DNA from: Chloroflexus aurantiacus J-10-fl
GTDB taxonomy: Bacteria > Chloroflexota > Chloroflexia > Chloroflexales > Chloroflexaceae
NCBI RefSeq assembly: GCF_000018865.1
Contig: NC_010175.1
Span: 3,286,001-3,350,000, forward strand
DNA length: 64,000 nucleotides
Reading direction: 5' to 3'
The notes under the pieces are model-generated. The model searched no databases. It saw only the letters and a list, made by a program, of their open reading frames with translations, and was not told the origin of the DNA. Shown one piece after another: positions 53,006-63,290 of this stretch. The stretch's first letter is position 1; the number at the start of each line of letters is the position of its first letter. The position numbers were made by a program, and so were the translations under genes.

Positions 53006-53548
53006 ATGCAGCCCTCTCATGAGCAGCCACAGCCGGAACAGTTCCGTACCCTACAGATGACGGTGTTGATGACTCCTGATATGGCTAATTTTGCCGGTAA
53101 CGTGCATGGCGGCCATATTCTGAAGCTGCTCGATCAGGTAGCGTATGCCTGCGCCTCACGGTATTCTGGTCGCTACGTGGTTACGGTGTCGGTCGACCAG
53201 GTGATCTTTCGCGCCCGGATTCACGTTGGCGAGCTGGTGACGTTTCTGGCGTCGATCAACTACACCGGCAATACCTCGATGGAGGTTGGGATTCGCGTCG
53301 TCGCCGAAAATATTACCGCCCGTACTCAACGTCACGTTATGACCTGCTATTTTACGATGGTGGCGGTTGATGAGAATTTCCGCCCCTGCCCCGTCCCACC
53401 TGTGCGTATCGAAACCGCCGAGCAACGGCGGCGCTGGATGGCCGCTCGCCTGCGCAGAGAGTTGCGCCGCGAGATCGAACAGCGCAGCCTGGAGATTCGT
53501 CAACATCCAGAAGATTTTCTCAATGAGCTGGATAGTGAGCCGCATTAG
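53006..53548 (+). CDS. Acyl-CoA thioesterase, hotdog fold (YciA/BACH-like)
   Basis: 180 residues. The single hotdog domain (~12-130) shows ANFAGNVHGGHILKLLDQVAYACASRY (by position ~28-54), with the catalytic Asp in LLDQVAY, and VTVSVDQVIFRARIHVGELV typical of BACH/YciA. The ~45-residue C-terminal tail is charged (RRRWMAARLRRELRREIEQ) and coiled. Hydrolyses medium- or long-chain acyl-CoA in the cytoplasm. GGAGCG precedes the ATG. Alone in its transcription unit. Confidence 0.87.
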   Translation: MQPSHEQPQPEQFRTLQMTVLMTPDMANFAGNVHGGHILKLLDQVAYACASRYSGRYVVTVSVDQVIFRARIHVGELVTFLASINYTGNTSMEVGIRVVAENITARTQRHVMTCYFTMVAVDENFRPCPVPPVRIETAEQRRRWMAARLRRELRREIEQRSLEIRQHPEDFLNELDSEPH

Positions 53549-54081
53549 CAGCCATCCCTGGCGCAATCACGCGCTGGACTGGCTACCTGCCACGCCCGGT
53601 TATGCACAGTTTGTGTCGTTTAGCATAGGTGGTGTTCGCTACCCCACTCGTCTCGCATCGGTTGGCCTGTCTCACGGGTGCGATGTGCGTTCACGATAGA
53701 CCTGATCTGACAGTGATGGGTGAGATCGTATCCGAAATATATGATGCATGGCAAGCGATCCAGGGCGCACCCTTTCGCCACCGCTCGGATGGCAATGTGA
53801 ACGGAAACATACACCGTCTGGAGGGGCGGGTTCTGAACCCGCCCCTACCCGTCCACGGGAAATCCGCTGCGACACGCCCCCACCCCAACCCGCCCACGCC
53901 GGGGTAGGTGTACCTTCTCAGGGCGAGCCGGAGGCTCGCGTTCCCCGGAGCGTATCAGCACTTGCGTATCGTGGTGTCGTGCTCAAGGTTGCGATGTTGT
54001 ATTTCACGACGACTATACCAGATATGATATGAGCCAGTATGCAAAATTGACGGTTGCGCTTCCTGTTCGTATACTAAAGGC
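53549..54081. other. Intergenic stretch with REP-like palindrome and array fragment
   Basis: AGGGGCGGGTT-CTG-AACCCGCCCCT at 53822-53846 belongs to the GTAGGGGC family. GAGCCGGAGGCTCGCG at 53927-53942 matches part of the tandem array near 1559-1574. No gene is evident. The regulator promoter should lie near 54000-54075; TACTAAAGG is seen just before the ATG. Confidence 0.65.
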
Positions 54082-54759
54082 ATGACACGTATCTTGGTGA
54101 TTGAAGACGAAACTGAAATAGCCTCGTTTCTACGCCGTGGTCTGAGCCTGGAAGGCTATCAGGTTGATGTGGCCTTCGATGGGACACGCGGGCTTGAGCT
54201 GGCATCGACGGGCACGTATGATCTGATTGTCCTTGACCTCATGTTGCCGGGGATCGATGGTCTCGAAGTCGCTCGTCGTCTCCGTGCCGACTCGAACGTA
54301 CCGATCATTATGCTCACGGCGCGTGATGCCGTGCGTGATCGGGTGGCCGGTCTGGAAGCCGGCGCCGATGATTATCTGGTGAAGCCGTTTGCCTTTGAAG
54401 AGCTGCTCGCCCGCATTCGGGCACAGTTGCGGCGTCGGCAGTCCGGGCAGGCGCAGGATGTGCTGCGTTTCGCCAATTTAACTCTCGATACGCGCTCGCG
54501 TGAGTTGCGGGTAGGAGACCGGCGTGTCGAGCTGACGGCGAAAGAGTACGATCTGCTCGAACTCTTTATGCGTCATCCCAATCAGGTGCTGACTCGCGAT
54601 ATTATTTACGACCGGGTCTGGAATTACGACTTCGGCGGCGAGAGTAATATTCTGGAAGTGTACGTGCGCTATTTGCGGCAGAAGCTTGAGGCGAATGGTG
54701 AGCCGCGCCTGATCCATACTGTTCGCAGTGTGGGGTACATTCTCCGCGAAGATACCTGA
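54082..54759 (+). CDS. OmpR/PhoB-family response regulator
   Basis: 225 residues. The receiver domain has the EDE acidic pocket (residues 8-10), phosphoacceptor Asp52 (IVLDLMLPG), Thr in MLTARDA and Lys in [14 protein letters not shown]. The winged-helix domain (~128-225) carries [22 protein letters not shown] and [11 protein letters not shown], with [12 protein letters not shown] at the end. Binds DNA as a phosphorylated dimer. No histidine kinase gene adjoins; it is an orphan regulator followed by a terminator and the convergent meaB. Confidence 0.9.
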   Translation: MTRILVIEDETEIASFLRRGLSLEGYQVDVAFDGTRGLELASTGTYDLIVLDLMLPGIDGLEVARRLRADSNVPIIMLTARDAVRDRVAGLEAGADDYLVKPFAFEELLARIRAQLRRRQSGQAQDVLRFANLTLDTRSRELRVGDRRVELTAKEYDLLELFMRHPNQVLTRDIIYDRVWNYDFGGESNILEVYVRYLRQKLEANGEPRLIHTVRSVGYILREDT

Positions 54760-54767
54760 TCGTTTAG

Positions 54768-54800
54768 GAGACGCGAAGGGCCATTCGCCCTTCGCGTCTC
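54768..54800. terminator. Bidirectional hairpin terminator
   Basis: GAGACGCGAAGGG, 7-nt loop, CCCTTCGCGTCTC: a perfect 13-bp stem between the convergent response regulator and meaB genes. T-runs are weak on both sides. Confidence 0.75.
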
Positions 54801-54802
54801 TG

Positions 54803-55939
54803 TTACGGTGTTGGTTGGGGTTGGGTTTCGCCAAGTGCCGCGAAGAGCTGCTGAACGGCACTGACGACCGGCACTGTTCCTTCGACTACTGCCTGTTCGA
54901 GGGCCGGTAGTCGGTCACGTACCGCGGGATGCGCAAAGAAGAGGGTGCGCAACTGTTCGTCGATCAGGGTGTAGAGCCAGTCGCGAGCCTGTTCCCGACG
55001 GCGTGCCGCAAAGACACCACTCGCCGTCATCTCAGCGCGAAAACGCTCGATCTCCTGCCAGATTTCGGCAATGCCACTGCCGGTAAGCGCCGAGCAGGTG
55101 CGTACCGGCGGTTTCCAGCCCGGTGTGGCCGGGGTCAGGTAACGCAATGCATGCCGGTACTCGGCCTGGGCTGCCATTGCGCGTGCCCGGTTATCGCCAT
55201 CGGCCTTGGTGATCACCAGCGCATCGGCCAGCTCGATCACCCCCTTCTTGATCCCTTGCAGTTCATCGCCGGCACCGGCCAGCATCAGCAATAGAAAGAA
55301 ATCAACCATCCCACGTACAGCGGTTTCACTCTGACCAACTCCAACCGTCTCGACCAGCACGATATCGAAACCGGCTGCCTCGCAGAGCAGCAACGTTTCC
55401 CGACTCTTGCGGGCCACGCCACCCAGGCTACCACCGCTGGGGGAAGGTCGGATGTAGGCGTTGGGATGGCGGGCCAGCCGCTCCATACGGGTTTTATCAC
55501 CGAGGATACTGCCACGTGAGATGCTGCTGGAAGGGTCGATAGCCAGTACCGCCACCCGATGCCCACGCTCGCAGAGCATGGTGCCGAGGGCTTCGATGAA
55601 GGTGCTTTTGCCGACGCCGGGCACGCCGGTGATACCAACGCGCAGCGAACCACCGGTGTACGGTAGCAGCGCAGCCAATACTGCCTGCGCCTGGGCCATA
55701 TGCGCCGGAGCGTTACTTTCGATGAGGGTGATCGCACGGGCCAGAATAGCCCGGTCGCCATTGCGAACACCGGCTACGTACTCCTCGACCGTCAACTGGC
55801 GACGGGCTACTCCGGCAGGTGCCGATGGTACCGTCGGAGCGCTACCGGGCAGGCCGTCGTGACGGCTGGCAATCCCGGCCAGTACCGATAGCGCAAATGG
55901 TAGTTCGCCAGAAGATGAAGGCTGCTGCTTATCGGTCAT
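54803..55939 (-). CDS. meaB: Methylmalonyl-CoA mutase-associated GTPase (MeaB/ArgK)
   Basis: 378 residues from ATG 55939 (GAGAGGG upstream). G3E-type P-loop GTPase: GITGVPGVGKSTFIEALG holds the P-loop (~116-133), VLAIDPSSSISRGSILGDKTRM the switch region, VETVGVGQSE the Walker B, and ITKADGDN the base-specificity motif. It protects and reloads methylmalonyl-CoA mutase with adenosylcobalamin. It follows mutB by 19 bp in the leftward mutA-mutB-meaB operon. An N-terminal ~60-residue extension is Pro/Ala-rich. Confidence 0.9.
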   Translation of the reverse strand: MTDKQQPSSSGELPFALSVLAGIASRHDGLPGSAPTVPSAPAGVARRQLTVEEYVAGVRNGDRAILARAITLIESNAPAHMAQAQAVLAALLPYTGGSLRVGITGVPGVGKSTFIEALGTMLCERGHRVAVLAIDPSSSISRGSILGDKTRMERLARHPNAYIRPSPSGGSLGGVARKSRETLLLCEAAGFDIVLVETVGVGQSETAVRGMVDFFLLLMLAGAGDELQGIKKGVIELADALVITKADGDNRARAMAAQAEYRHALRYLTPATPGWKPPVRTCSALTGSGIAEIWQEIERFRAEMTASGVFAARRREQARDWLYTLIDEQLRTLFFAHPAVRDRLPALEQAVVEGTVPVVSAVQQLFAALGETQPQPTP

Positions 55940-55958
55940 GATCCCTCTCACCCTCGTT

Positions 55959-58160
55959 TCACGATGCCGGTGCAGCGACGCTATCACCGTGGAGACGCCG
56001 TTGCAACTCGCGCAACAGCTTCTCGGCAGCGACCGGAATGATGGTTCCGGGGCCGAAGATCAGGGCTGCACCGTGGGCGCGGAGAAAGTCGTAGTCTTGT
56101 GGTGGGATGATACCACCGATCACGACCATGATGTCTTCGCGGCCCAGTTTGCGCAACTCCTCGACCAGTTGGGGCAAGAGAGTCTTGTGACCGCCGGCCA
56201 GTGAGCTGATCCCCACCACGTGTACGTCATTTTCTACCGCCTGACGCGCCACTTCTTCCGGTGTCTGGAAGAGTGAACCAATATCCACATCGAAGCCGAG
56301 ATCGGCAAATGCGGTAGCGACCACCTTGGCCCCCCGGTCGTGACCGTCCTGGCCGATTTTGGCGACCAGTATGCGCGGTCGGCGCCCTTCCAGAGCGGCG
56401 AAGGCGTCGGCCATTGCCCGCACGTGGTGAATCTGTTCTACATCGCTGTATTCGCTGCTGTAGACACCAGAAATGGAGCGAATTTCAGCCTTGAACCGCC
56501 CAAACACCTTTTCCATTGCCAGCGAAATCTCGCCAAGTGTGGCGCGAGCGCGGGCCGCTTCGATGGCCGCAGCGAGCAGGTTGCCTTCACCAGAGGCCGC
56601 CACGCGGGTCAATTCGTTGAGCGTGGCTTGAACACGGACTTCGTCACGTTCGGTACGCAGGCGTTGCAGGCGTTCGATCTGCTTCTGGCGCACAGCGGTG
56701 TTATCGACTTCCAGAATCTCGATGGGTTCTTCGTAATCGAGACGATATTTGTTCACCCCGACAATCGTCTCTCGCCCAGAGTCGATGTGGGCTTGCCGAC
56801 GGGCCGCTGCTTCTTCGATCCGTAATTTGGGCAAGCCGGCCTCTATCGCTTTGGCCATCCCACCGAGGGCCTCGACTTCCTGGATATGCGTCCAGGCCCG
56901 GCGGGCCAATGCGTCGGTGAGCCATTCGAGGTAGTACGAACCGCCCCACGGATCGACGATCTTGCAGATGCCGGTCTCCTCTTGCAGGTACAACTGGGTG
57001 TTGCGGGCGATGCGGGCCGAAAAATCGGTCGGCAAGGCAATCGCTTCGTCGAGTGAATTGGTGTGCAGCGATTGGGTGTGACCGAGCGCCGCCGCCATCG
57101 CCTCAATGCAGGTGCGTGCCACATTGTTGAAGGGGTCTTGCTCGGTCAGGCTCCAGCCGGAGGTCTGACAATGGGTGCGGAGCGCCAGCGAGCGCGGGTC
57201 TTGCGGGTTGAACTGTTTGATGATTTTTGCCCACAGCAGACGTGCTGCCCGCATCTTGGCAATCTCCATGAAGTAGTTCATGCCGATGGCCCAGAAGAAG
57301 GAGAGGCGCGGCGCAAAGCTGTCGATTGCCAGGCCGGCTTTCAGGCCGGCGCGCACGTATTCCAGCCCGTCGGCCAGCGTGTAGGCCAGTTCAAGGTCGG
57401 CGCTGGCACCAGCCTCTTGCATATGGTAGCCGGAGATGCTGATGCTGTTGAATTTGGGCATGTGCTGCGCCGTGTAGGCGAAGATGTCGGCAATGATGCG
57501 CATTGACGGTTCGGGTGGGTAGATGTAGGTGTTGCGCACCATGTACTCTTTCAGAATGTCGTTTTGGATTGTGCCGGTGAGTTGTTCCGGGCGCACCCCT
57601 TGCTCTTCAGCGGCGACGATGAAGAAGGCCATGATCGGGATCACAGCACCGTTCATCGTCATCGAAACCGACATCTGATCGAGCGGAATGCCGTCGAAGA
57701 GTATTTTCATGTCGAGCACGGAGTCGATGGCGACACCCGCTTTACCAACGTCACCCACCACCCGCGGATGGTCGGAGTCATAGCCGCGGTGGGTCGCCAG
57801 GTCGAAGGCGACTGATAAGCCCTTTTGACCGGCAGCCAGATTTCGCCGGTAGAAGGCATTGCTGGCTTCGGCGGTCGAGAAACCGGCGTACTGGCGGATT
57901 GTCCAGGGTTGGGTGACGTACATGGTAGGATACGGCCCGCGCAGGTACGGGGGGATACCGGCGGTAAAGCCAAGGTGCTCCAGGCCGGCCAGATCGGCTG
58001 CGGTGTAGAGCGGTCTCACCTCGATCTGTTCCATCGTCCGCCAGACCAGATCGGCCAGAGGTTGGCCGGCCTCCTGCTCAGCGCGTTCCTGCCACTGGCC
58101 AAGATCGGATGTAGGCCATGGATCACGGTACGATAGGGTAGTAAAGTCGGGGTTCTTCAC
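55959..58160 (-). CDS. mutB: Methylmalonyl-CoA mutase, large (catalytic) subunit
   Basis: 733 residues from GTG 58160, whose GTGA overlaps the mutA stop, with AAAGGAG upstream. It isomerises (R)-methylmalonyl-CoA and succinyl-CoA with adenosylcobalamin. The TIM barrel (~1-560) shows [20 protein letters not shown] (by position), with [10 protein letters not shown] of the substrate site. The C-terminal B12 domain (~600-733) has [13 protein letters not shown] with the cobalt-ligating His, [10 protein letters not shown] and VVIGGIIP. In Chloroflexus this reaction belongs to the 3-hydroxypropionate CO2-fixation bicycle. Partners are mutA before it and meaB after it. Confidence 0.95.
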   Translation of the reverse strand: MKNPDFTTLSYRDPWPTSDLGQWQERAEQEAGQPLADLVWRTMEQIEVRPLYTAADLAGLEHLGFTAGIPPYLRGPYPTMYVTQPWTIRQYAGFSTAEASNAFYRRNLAAGQKGLSVAFDLATHRGYDSDHPRVVGDVGKAGVAIDSVLDMKILFDGIPLDQMSVSMTMNGAVIPIMAFFIVAAEEQGVRPEQLTGTIQNDILKEYMVRNTYIYPPEPSMRIIADIFAYTAQHMPKFNSISISGYHMQEAGASADLELAYTLADGLEYVRAGLKAGLAIDSFAPRLSFFWAIGMNYFMEIAKMRAARLLWAKIIKQFNPQDPRSLALRTHCQTSGWSLTEQDPFNNVARTCIEAMAAALGHTQSLHTNSLDEAIALPTDFSARIARNTQLYLQEETGICKIVDPWGGSYYLEWLTDALARRAWTHIQEVEALGGMAKAIEAGLPKLRIEEAAARRQAHIDSGRETIVGVNKYRLDYEEPIEILEVDNTAVRQKQIERLQRLRTERDEVRVQATLNELTRVAASGEGNLLAAAIEAARARATLGEISLAMEKVFGRFKAEIRSISGVYSSEYSDVEQIHHVRAMADAFAALEGRRPRILVAKIGQDGHDRGAKVVATAFADLGFDVDIGSLFQTPEEVARQAVENDVHVVGISSLAGGHKTLLPQLVEELRKLGREDIMVVIGGIIPPQDYDFLRAHGAALIFGPGTIIPVAAEKLLRELQRRLHGDSVAAPAS

Positions 58161-60310
58161 GCGGCCACTCCTTTCAAGCGTTGCAGCCGGGCCAGGATGT
58201 CGTAGCAATTGGCGCGTAGATGGATGAATTCATCGATCCCGGCAGCGCGGTACGTGTCAATCAGATCGGTAGGATAGCCGGCCAGAATGACAGTGGTTGT
58301 CGGGCGTTGGGTTTTAATCGCATGGGTCAGGGCCGGTACTACTGCGGGGTAGGTGTCATCGGTAGAGCAAATTGTGACGATGTCGGCATCAGCGGCGAGG
58401 GCAGCATTGGCCGCTTCCTCAACGCTGGCGAAACCATCGTTGTTGATAACGGCAAATCCACCTGCCTGGAAGAAACCGGTGGCGAAATCAGAGCGGGCTT
58501 TGTGTTGGGCAAGGGGGCCGATATTGGCAAGAAAGACTGCTGGGCGGCGACCGGTGCGGGCCGTATAGGCATCAGCCGCATCCCGTAATTGTTCAAATTG
58601 CTCAGCCGCCCGGTGGGTCGGGAGTGGCGTGACCTGGGGAGCTGGGGTATCAGCAGCGGTGAGCGTACAGCTCAGTTCTCCCAGAGTTGCGCCAGCGCGT
58701 ACTGCTGCCAGCACTGCCGCCACCGACCGTTGAGTGGCCAGGTTGCTGAGCGCGGTGCGGCACGCTTCGTCGGAACGGTTATCCCGGCTATGGCGGAGAT
58801 CGGCGGCACGAGCGGCGTGCAGCTGAAGATGATCGATCTGGCGGAACTCCGGTCGTTTTTCGTCGAGATTGGGGTACATGTTAATCCCGATGATCACATC
58901 GCGACGCTGAGCAATGGCGGCGAAGCGTTCATTGCGGGTCGCGGCAATGGCCTCTTGTGGCATACCAGCCGCCAGGGCCGCAGCCATCCCGCCGTGTCGT
59001 TCAATCTCCTGGAAGAAAGCCCATGCCTGAGCGGCGATCTCATCGGTTAGCTTCTCGACCGCCCACGATCCACCCGGCGGATCGATCAGCCGGAAGAAGT
59101 TACATTCCTCTTGCAGAATGATGTGGAGGTTACGGGCAATCCGGCGCGAGAATTCATCGGGCAGACCCCAGGCTTCATCGAAGTGGCTGATATGCAAACT
59201 GTGCGCACCACCCATCACGGCAGCCATCGCTTCGCCGGTGGCACGGAGCATATTGTTATAGACATCGTAGCGGGTCTTCGTCCACGCCGAAGTGCGCACG
59301 TGCAAATGGATGCGTTGGGCCTGTTCATTCCCATCGAAGGCAGCGACAATCCGTGCCCAGAGCATGCGCATCGCCCGGAGTCGGGCTACTTCCAGAAAGA
59401 AGTTTGCGCCAACCGAGCAGGCGAACTGCATGCGAGGCGCGACCTCGTTGACATCCAGGCCGCGCTCCTGCATGGCCCGCAGATACGCCACCCCGGTCGC
59501 CAGGGCACAACCCATCTCTTGCCCGATACTGGCACCGCTGTTGTGGTAGACATAAGAGCTGACCATGATAGTGCGCAGGTGAGGCGCATTTGTCATTGCC
59601 CAGCGCGTCCACTCGGCCAGCAGGTCGTAGCACCGTTCGAGCGATGCCGGTAGCGATCCCTCAGCAGCCAGATTGCCCAGCGGGTCAGCAGCGAGCGTTC
59701 CCTGCCACCGGTCAGATGACAATCCACGCTCAGCAGCCGCGGCCAGCAGCAAGCCCGCCACCGGCAGGCTCAAGGCACCGGTCTGAATCAGCAGCGGTAT
59801 CCGGGCAAGATCAAGCTGATCAAACAGTCGGCGAGCGTCATCGAGGGTTGCCAGCGACATTCCACCAGCACCAACCTGAGCGGGTGCGGCGGCATCGGGA
59901 TCAATGCCCTGCCGGGTCGCCTGATCGAGGGGGACATTCAGTGTAGTCAGGCCACGGGGCAGATCGGCCTGAGCGGCCTGATTCACCTCGGTCGCGGTCG
60001 GATAGGGCAATTCTTGCGCTACCTGCCAGCGTTCGCGCACCGGCCCCAGGATGCGGGTATCGCGCACAAACGGTGCAAAGCCGGGGAGCGACCCGAGATG
60101 AGGTAGATCGGCAATATCCGAGGCGTTGTAGATGGGTTGGAGCAGGATGTTTTCAAAGGTTTTGCTAACGAGGCGTTTCTCGAACGGTACACCCTTCAAC
60201 GTCTTTTCGGCGGCGGCACGCCATTCAGCGTAGCTCGCCGGCGTGAACATATCAAACAAGCGTTCCGGTACCGCTGACTCCGTTGTCGTTTCCTGCGCAT
60301 CGTGCGTCAT
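58157..60310 (-). CDS. mutA: Methylmalonyl-CoA mutase, small subunit
   Basis: 717 residues from ATG 60310; AAGGAG lies 6 nt upstream of it and abuts the in-frame ATG at 60316. It has the same two-domain layout as MutB but is the non-catalytic partner: its C-terminal flavodoxin-like domain has [20 protein letters not shown] in place of the DxHxxG cobalamin motif, as known for MutA subunits, and the barrel ATP/CoA region is diverged. It is the first gene of the mutA-mutB-meaB operon (4-bp overlap with mutB). A TATACT on the minus strand at 60361-60356 could be its -10. Confidence 0.92.
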   Translation of the reverse strand: MTHDAQETTTESAVPERLFDMFTPASYAEWRAAAEKTLKGVPFEKRLVSKTFENILLQPIYNASDIADLPHLGSLPGFAPFVRDTRILGPVRERWQVAQELPYPTATEVNQAAQADLPRGLTTLNVPLDQATRQGIDPDAAAPAQVGAGGMSLATLDDARRLFDQLDLARIPLLIQTGALSLPVAGLLLAAAAERGLSSDRWQGTLAADPLGNLAAEGSLPASLERCYDLLAEWTRWAMTNAPHLRTIMVSSYVYHNSGASIGQEMGCALATGVAYLRAMQERGLDVNEVAPRMQFACSVGANFFLEVARLRAMRMLWARIVAAFDGNEQAQRIHLHVRTSAWTKTRYDVYNNMLRATGEAMAAVMGGAHSLHISHFDEAWGLPDEFSRRIARNLHIILQEECNFFRLIDPPGGSWAVEKLTDEIAAQAWAFFQEIERHGGMAAALAAGMPQEAIAATRNERFAAIAQRRDVIIGINMYPNLDEKRPEFRQIDHLQLHAARAADLRHSRDNRSDEACRTALSNLATQRSVAAVLAAVRAGATLGELSCTLTAADTPAPQVTPLPTHRAAEQFEQLRDAADAYTARTGRRPAVFLANIGPLAQHKARSDFATGFFQAGGFAVINNDGFASVEEAANAALAADADIVTICSTDDTYPAVVPALTHAIKTQRPTTTVILAGYPTDLIDTYRAAGIDEFIHLRANCYDILARLQRLKGVAA

Positions 60311-60355
60311 AGCCATCTCCTTGCCGACAGCATGGTAGCGGGTGTTGCTGTCGTT

Positions 60356-60361
60356 AGTATA
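60356..60361 (-). promoter_or_regulatory. Candidate -10 for the mutA-mutB-meaB operon
   Basis: TATACT on the minus strand, 46-51 nt before the mutA ATG. No consensus -35 at 16-18 bp, so this is tentative. On the + strand, TATACT at 60551-60556 is a similar candidate for the M20 peptidase gene. Confidence 0.35.
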
Positions 60362-60594
60362 CCGTAGATGGGGACTGATCCAGTGCAAGATTGATCTACC
60401 TGGATAGGATGAGTGTATGCTGAGCTATCGGTGATTTCAAGAGTTCATCATACGGGGGCGGGTTACAGGGTGATAACCTGGGCTGAGCAGGAACATGTAA
60501 ACGGTATATGATTCATACTACCGACGCATAAGTTTCCAGTCGCTTTACGCTATACTATCCCCCATAACCGCCATCGCCATTTTGAGAGGGAATT

Positions 60595-61731
60595 ATGCTT
60601 GACCGTGCGACCATTGCAGCCCACGAAGGCCGTTTGCTCGATCTGATTGCCCATCTCGTCCATATCGAATCGCCCAGTACCGATAAACCACTGCTCGACA
60701 GGCTGGCCGATGAGCTGATGACGCTGTTCGCGCGGGTGGGAACTGTTGAACGAATTGCCAATCCGTCAGGGGGTGATCATGTACGAGTGATGGTTACCAA
60801 TGCGAATGAACCATCGCTGCCGCCGACGCTGGTGCTCTGCCATTACGATACCGTCTGGCCGGCAGGGACGGTCGCGCAACGTCCGTTTACTGTCACCGAT
60901 GATCGGGCTTTTGGGCCGGGTGCCTACGATATGAAGGCCAGTATTGCGATGATCTACGCGGCACTGGGTGGGTTTGGGCAACCGGCACCGGTGCTGCGGC
61001 GGCCTGTCGTGTTGTTGTTGACGTCTGATGAGGAGATCGGTAGCCCGACCTCACGGGCGTTGATTGAAGCCACAGCAGCGCAGGCGGCGCATGTGCTCGT
61101 GCTTGAACCACCGACCGAGCCGGATGGTGCCTTGAAGACGGCCCGCAAAGGTGGCGGTGCCTTTCGCGTGACCATAACTGGACGGGCAGCGCACGCCGGG
61201 GTCGAACCTGAAAAGGGGGCGAGTGCCTTAACCGAGCTGGCCCACCAGATTTTAGCCGTGAATGCACTGGCCAATCCGGCGCTGGGGACGACGGTTAATG
61301 TGGGGGTAGCCGGTGGTGGTACCCGCCCGAATGTGGTACCGGCTGAAGCCTGGATGGATGTTGATGTGCGGGTCTGGACGCAGGCAGAGGCTGCCCGGAT
61401 CGAAGCCGGGATGGCTGCATTGCAGCCGGTGACTCCAGGGGTTCACCTCACGGTGCGCGGCAGCGTCCGGCGTCCACCGATGGAACGAACACCGGCCAGT
61501 ATCGCGCTCTTCGCGAAGGCTCAGGAACTCGGTGCTGCGCTCGGTTTGACGATCCAGGAAGGCAGTACTGGTGGGGGCAGTGATGGCAATTTCACCGCTG
61601 CGCTCGGTATTCCTACTCTCGACGGTTTGGGATGCCCCGGTGCCGGAGCGCACGCTGAACACGAGCAGATCAGCCGTCAGGGTCTGATTGATCGCACGGC
61701 ATTGCTCTGTGCGCTGCTTGAGACGTTGTAG
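60595..61731 (+). CDS. M20-family metallopeptidase (glutamate carboxypeptidase-like)
   Basis: 378 residues of the CPG2/ArgE group. Metal and catalytic positions: LVLCHYDTVWPAG (first His and catalytic Asp, ~81-93), FGPGAYDMKA (bridging Asp), TSDEEIGS (catalytic and metal Glu), and a C-terminal GCPGAGAHAEHEQIS (last His). A dimerisation lid lies at ~180-290 (FRVTITGRAAHAGVEPEKG in parts). Cleaves C-terminal glutamate or related amide bonds. No signal peptide, so cytoplasmic. GAGAGGGA precedes the ATG. Confidence 0.88.
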   Translation: MLDRATIAAHEGRLLDLIAHLVHIESPSTDKPLLDRLADELMTLFARVGTVERIANPSGGDHVRVMVTNANEPSLPPTLVLCHYDTVWPAGTVAQRPFTVTDDRAFGPGAYDMKASIAMIYAALGGFGQPAPVLRRPVVLLLTSDEEIGSPTSRALIEATAAQAAHVLVLEPPTEPDGALKTARKGGGAFRVTITGRAAHAGVEPEKGASALTELAHQILAVNALANPALGTTVNVGVAGGGTRPNVVPAEAWMDVDVRVWTQAEAARIEAGMAALQPVTPGVHLTVRGSVRRPPMERTPASIALFAKAQELGAALGLTIQEGSTGGGSDGNFTAALGIPTLDGLGCPGAGAHAEHEQISRQGLIDRTALLCALLETL

Positions 61732-61739
61732 GTTGGATG

Positions 61740-62160
61740 TCGGGGGAATGGGCGTGCTCCGGGTGGCTCCCGTAGAGGTTATTCCCGCCCCCCCTCCCGG
61801 CCTCCCCCCGCTGGGGAGAGGAGACGAGCGGGTTGCTCCCGCTGGGGGGAGGAGACGAGAGTGTTGTTCCCGCTGGGGGGAGGCGACGAGCGGGTGCTTC
61901 TCCCAGCGGGGGAGTGGGGAGATGGGCGTGCTCCGGGTGGCTCCCGTAGAGGTTATTCCCGCCCCCCTCCCGGCCTCCCCCCGCTGGGGGGAGGAGACGA
62001 GAGTGTTGTTCCCGCTGGGGGGAGGAGACGAGCGGATGCCCCCGCTGGGGGGAGGAGACGAGCGGGTTGCCCCCGCTGGGGGGAGGAGACGAGCGGATGC
62101 CCCCGCTGGGGGGAGGAGACGAGAGCATACCCCCGCCCCCAGCGGGGGCGGGTTGGGGTG
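61740..62160. repeat. GC-rich tandem repeats (30-31 bp within ~175-bp higher-order units)
   Basis: The basic unit CCCGCTGGGGGGAGGAGACG plus AGCGG(A/G)T(T)GCC repeats at 30-31 bp (for example 62011, 62041, 62071, 62101). A larger block, GGGCGTGCTCCGGGTGGCTC... to ...CGGCCTCCCCCCGCTGG, occurs at about 61747-61813 and again at 61923-61988. The frames on both strands are open only because of the repeat and are not genes. It lies right after the M20 peptidase stop. Confidence 0.9.
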
Positions 62161-62187
62161 GGGGTGTCAGTCAATCGCATCGGCTCT

Positions 62188-62463
62188 TCGACATTGACAT
62201 AAAACTCTCTGGAGAGGGATGGCCGGCGATAAGCTACCAGAGGGTCGGGATAGGCAGGGAGTGACGAGTCGCCCGGATGCAGGATCGGCCATATCAAGGT
62301 GGTTGTTGGGTCTGGTAGGTTAACTGGTGCGATATGCACCTGGTGTCGGTGAATGAGGCTCGACATTGACATAAAACTCTCTGGAGAGGGATGGCCGGCG
62401 ATAAGCTACCAGAGGGTCGGGATAGGCAGGGAGTGACGAGTCGCCCGGATGCAGGATCGGCCA
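62188..62463. repeat. Perfect 104-bp direct repeat with 68-bp spacer
   Basis: 62188-62291 and 62360-62463 are identical by reading, starting TCGACATTGACATAAAACTC and ending GATGCAGGATCGGCCA. The text after the second copy (GGTCTGGTAGGAATGAATGAGG) partly repeats the spacer (GGTCTGGTAGG...GAATGAGG). Identity implies recent duplication. It ends just before the phosphotransferase gene and may carry two copies of its promoter region. Confidence 0.92.
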
Positions 62464-62504
62464 ATGTCTGTTTCAGATGGTCTGGTAGGAATGAATGAGG
62501 TCGT

Positions 62505-63290
62505 ATGGTGCGCAGTCACGAACTTCCCGTAGCTGTTCAGCGGCTCTTGCAGGGTAGCAGTGTTGAACTGATGACAGATGGTTGTACAGCGGCGCAGGTC
62601 TATCGTATCGAGCAGGATGGTCGTTGTATGTACCTGAAGATGCAGTCGCTTGCCGATACGCCGTCGCTGCACGTGGAAGCCCGTATCCTCGATTGGTTGC
62701 AGGGTAAACTGCCGGTGCCGGAGGTGCTGGTGTATGTGGCCGATGACCGGTATGAATATCTGGTTTCGACCGAGGTGGCCGGTCAGAATGGGGTCAGGGC
62801 GATGGCGACGCTGCGAGCGGAAGCGCTGGTTGAGCTGATGGCGAGTGGCCTGCGCATGATCCACGCGCTCGATCCTGCTACCTGCCCGTTCGATGCCGGT
62901 CTTGAGTTGCGGTTGATGCAGGCGCGTGCCAATGTGTTGAACGGTCTGGTTGATGAGACCGATTTTGATCCGGAGCGGCTCGGTAGCACGACCGCTCAGG
63001 ATATTCTGGCCGCTCTGGAACGCGAGCGCCCGGCGACAGATGATCTGGTGTTCACCCATGGCGATTACTGTCTGCCTAATATCATTGTGCGCGATGGTAT
63101 GATCGGTGGCTTTATTGACTGGGGGCGGGCAGGAGTTGCCGACCGTTACAACGATCTGGCGATTGCCTCACGGAGTATTCGTTATAATCTAGGTCCCCAG
63201 TACGAGCAGTACTTTTTTGCGTGTTACGGCCTTGAACAGGTTGATGCCGGTAAAATCGCGTATTACCGCATGCTGGACGAATTATTCTAG
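62505..63290 (+). CDS. Aminoglycoside phosphotransferase (APH(3')-like) family kinase
   Basis: 261 residues, the normal APH(3') length. CMYLKMQ has the ATP-binding lysine and VEARILDWL the paired glutamate. The catalytic loop is VFTHGDYCLPNIIV (Asp in HGD, ~186-190) and the metal Asp is in GFIDWGRAG; DRYNDLAIASRSIRYNLG completes the APH(3') pattern. The family phosphorylates the 3'-OH of aminoglycosides, but chromosomal homologues may act on other small molecules, so resistance is not established. It converges with the fumarylacetoacetase-family gene and overlaps its 3' end by 9 bp. Confidence 0.82.
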   Translation: MVRSHELPVAVQRLLQGSSVELMTDGCTAAQVYRIEQDGRCMYLKMQSLADTPSLHVEARILDWLQGKLPVPEVLVYVADDRYEYLVSTEVAGQNGVRAMATLRAEALVELMASGLRMIHALDPATCPFDAGLELRLMQARANVLNGLVDETDFDPERLGSTTAQDILAALERERPATDDLVFTHGDYCLPNIIVRDGMIGGFIDWGRAGVADRYNDLAIASRSIRYNLGPQYEQYFFACYGLEQVDAGKIAYYRMLDELF

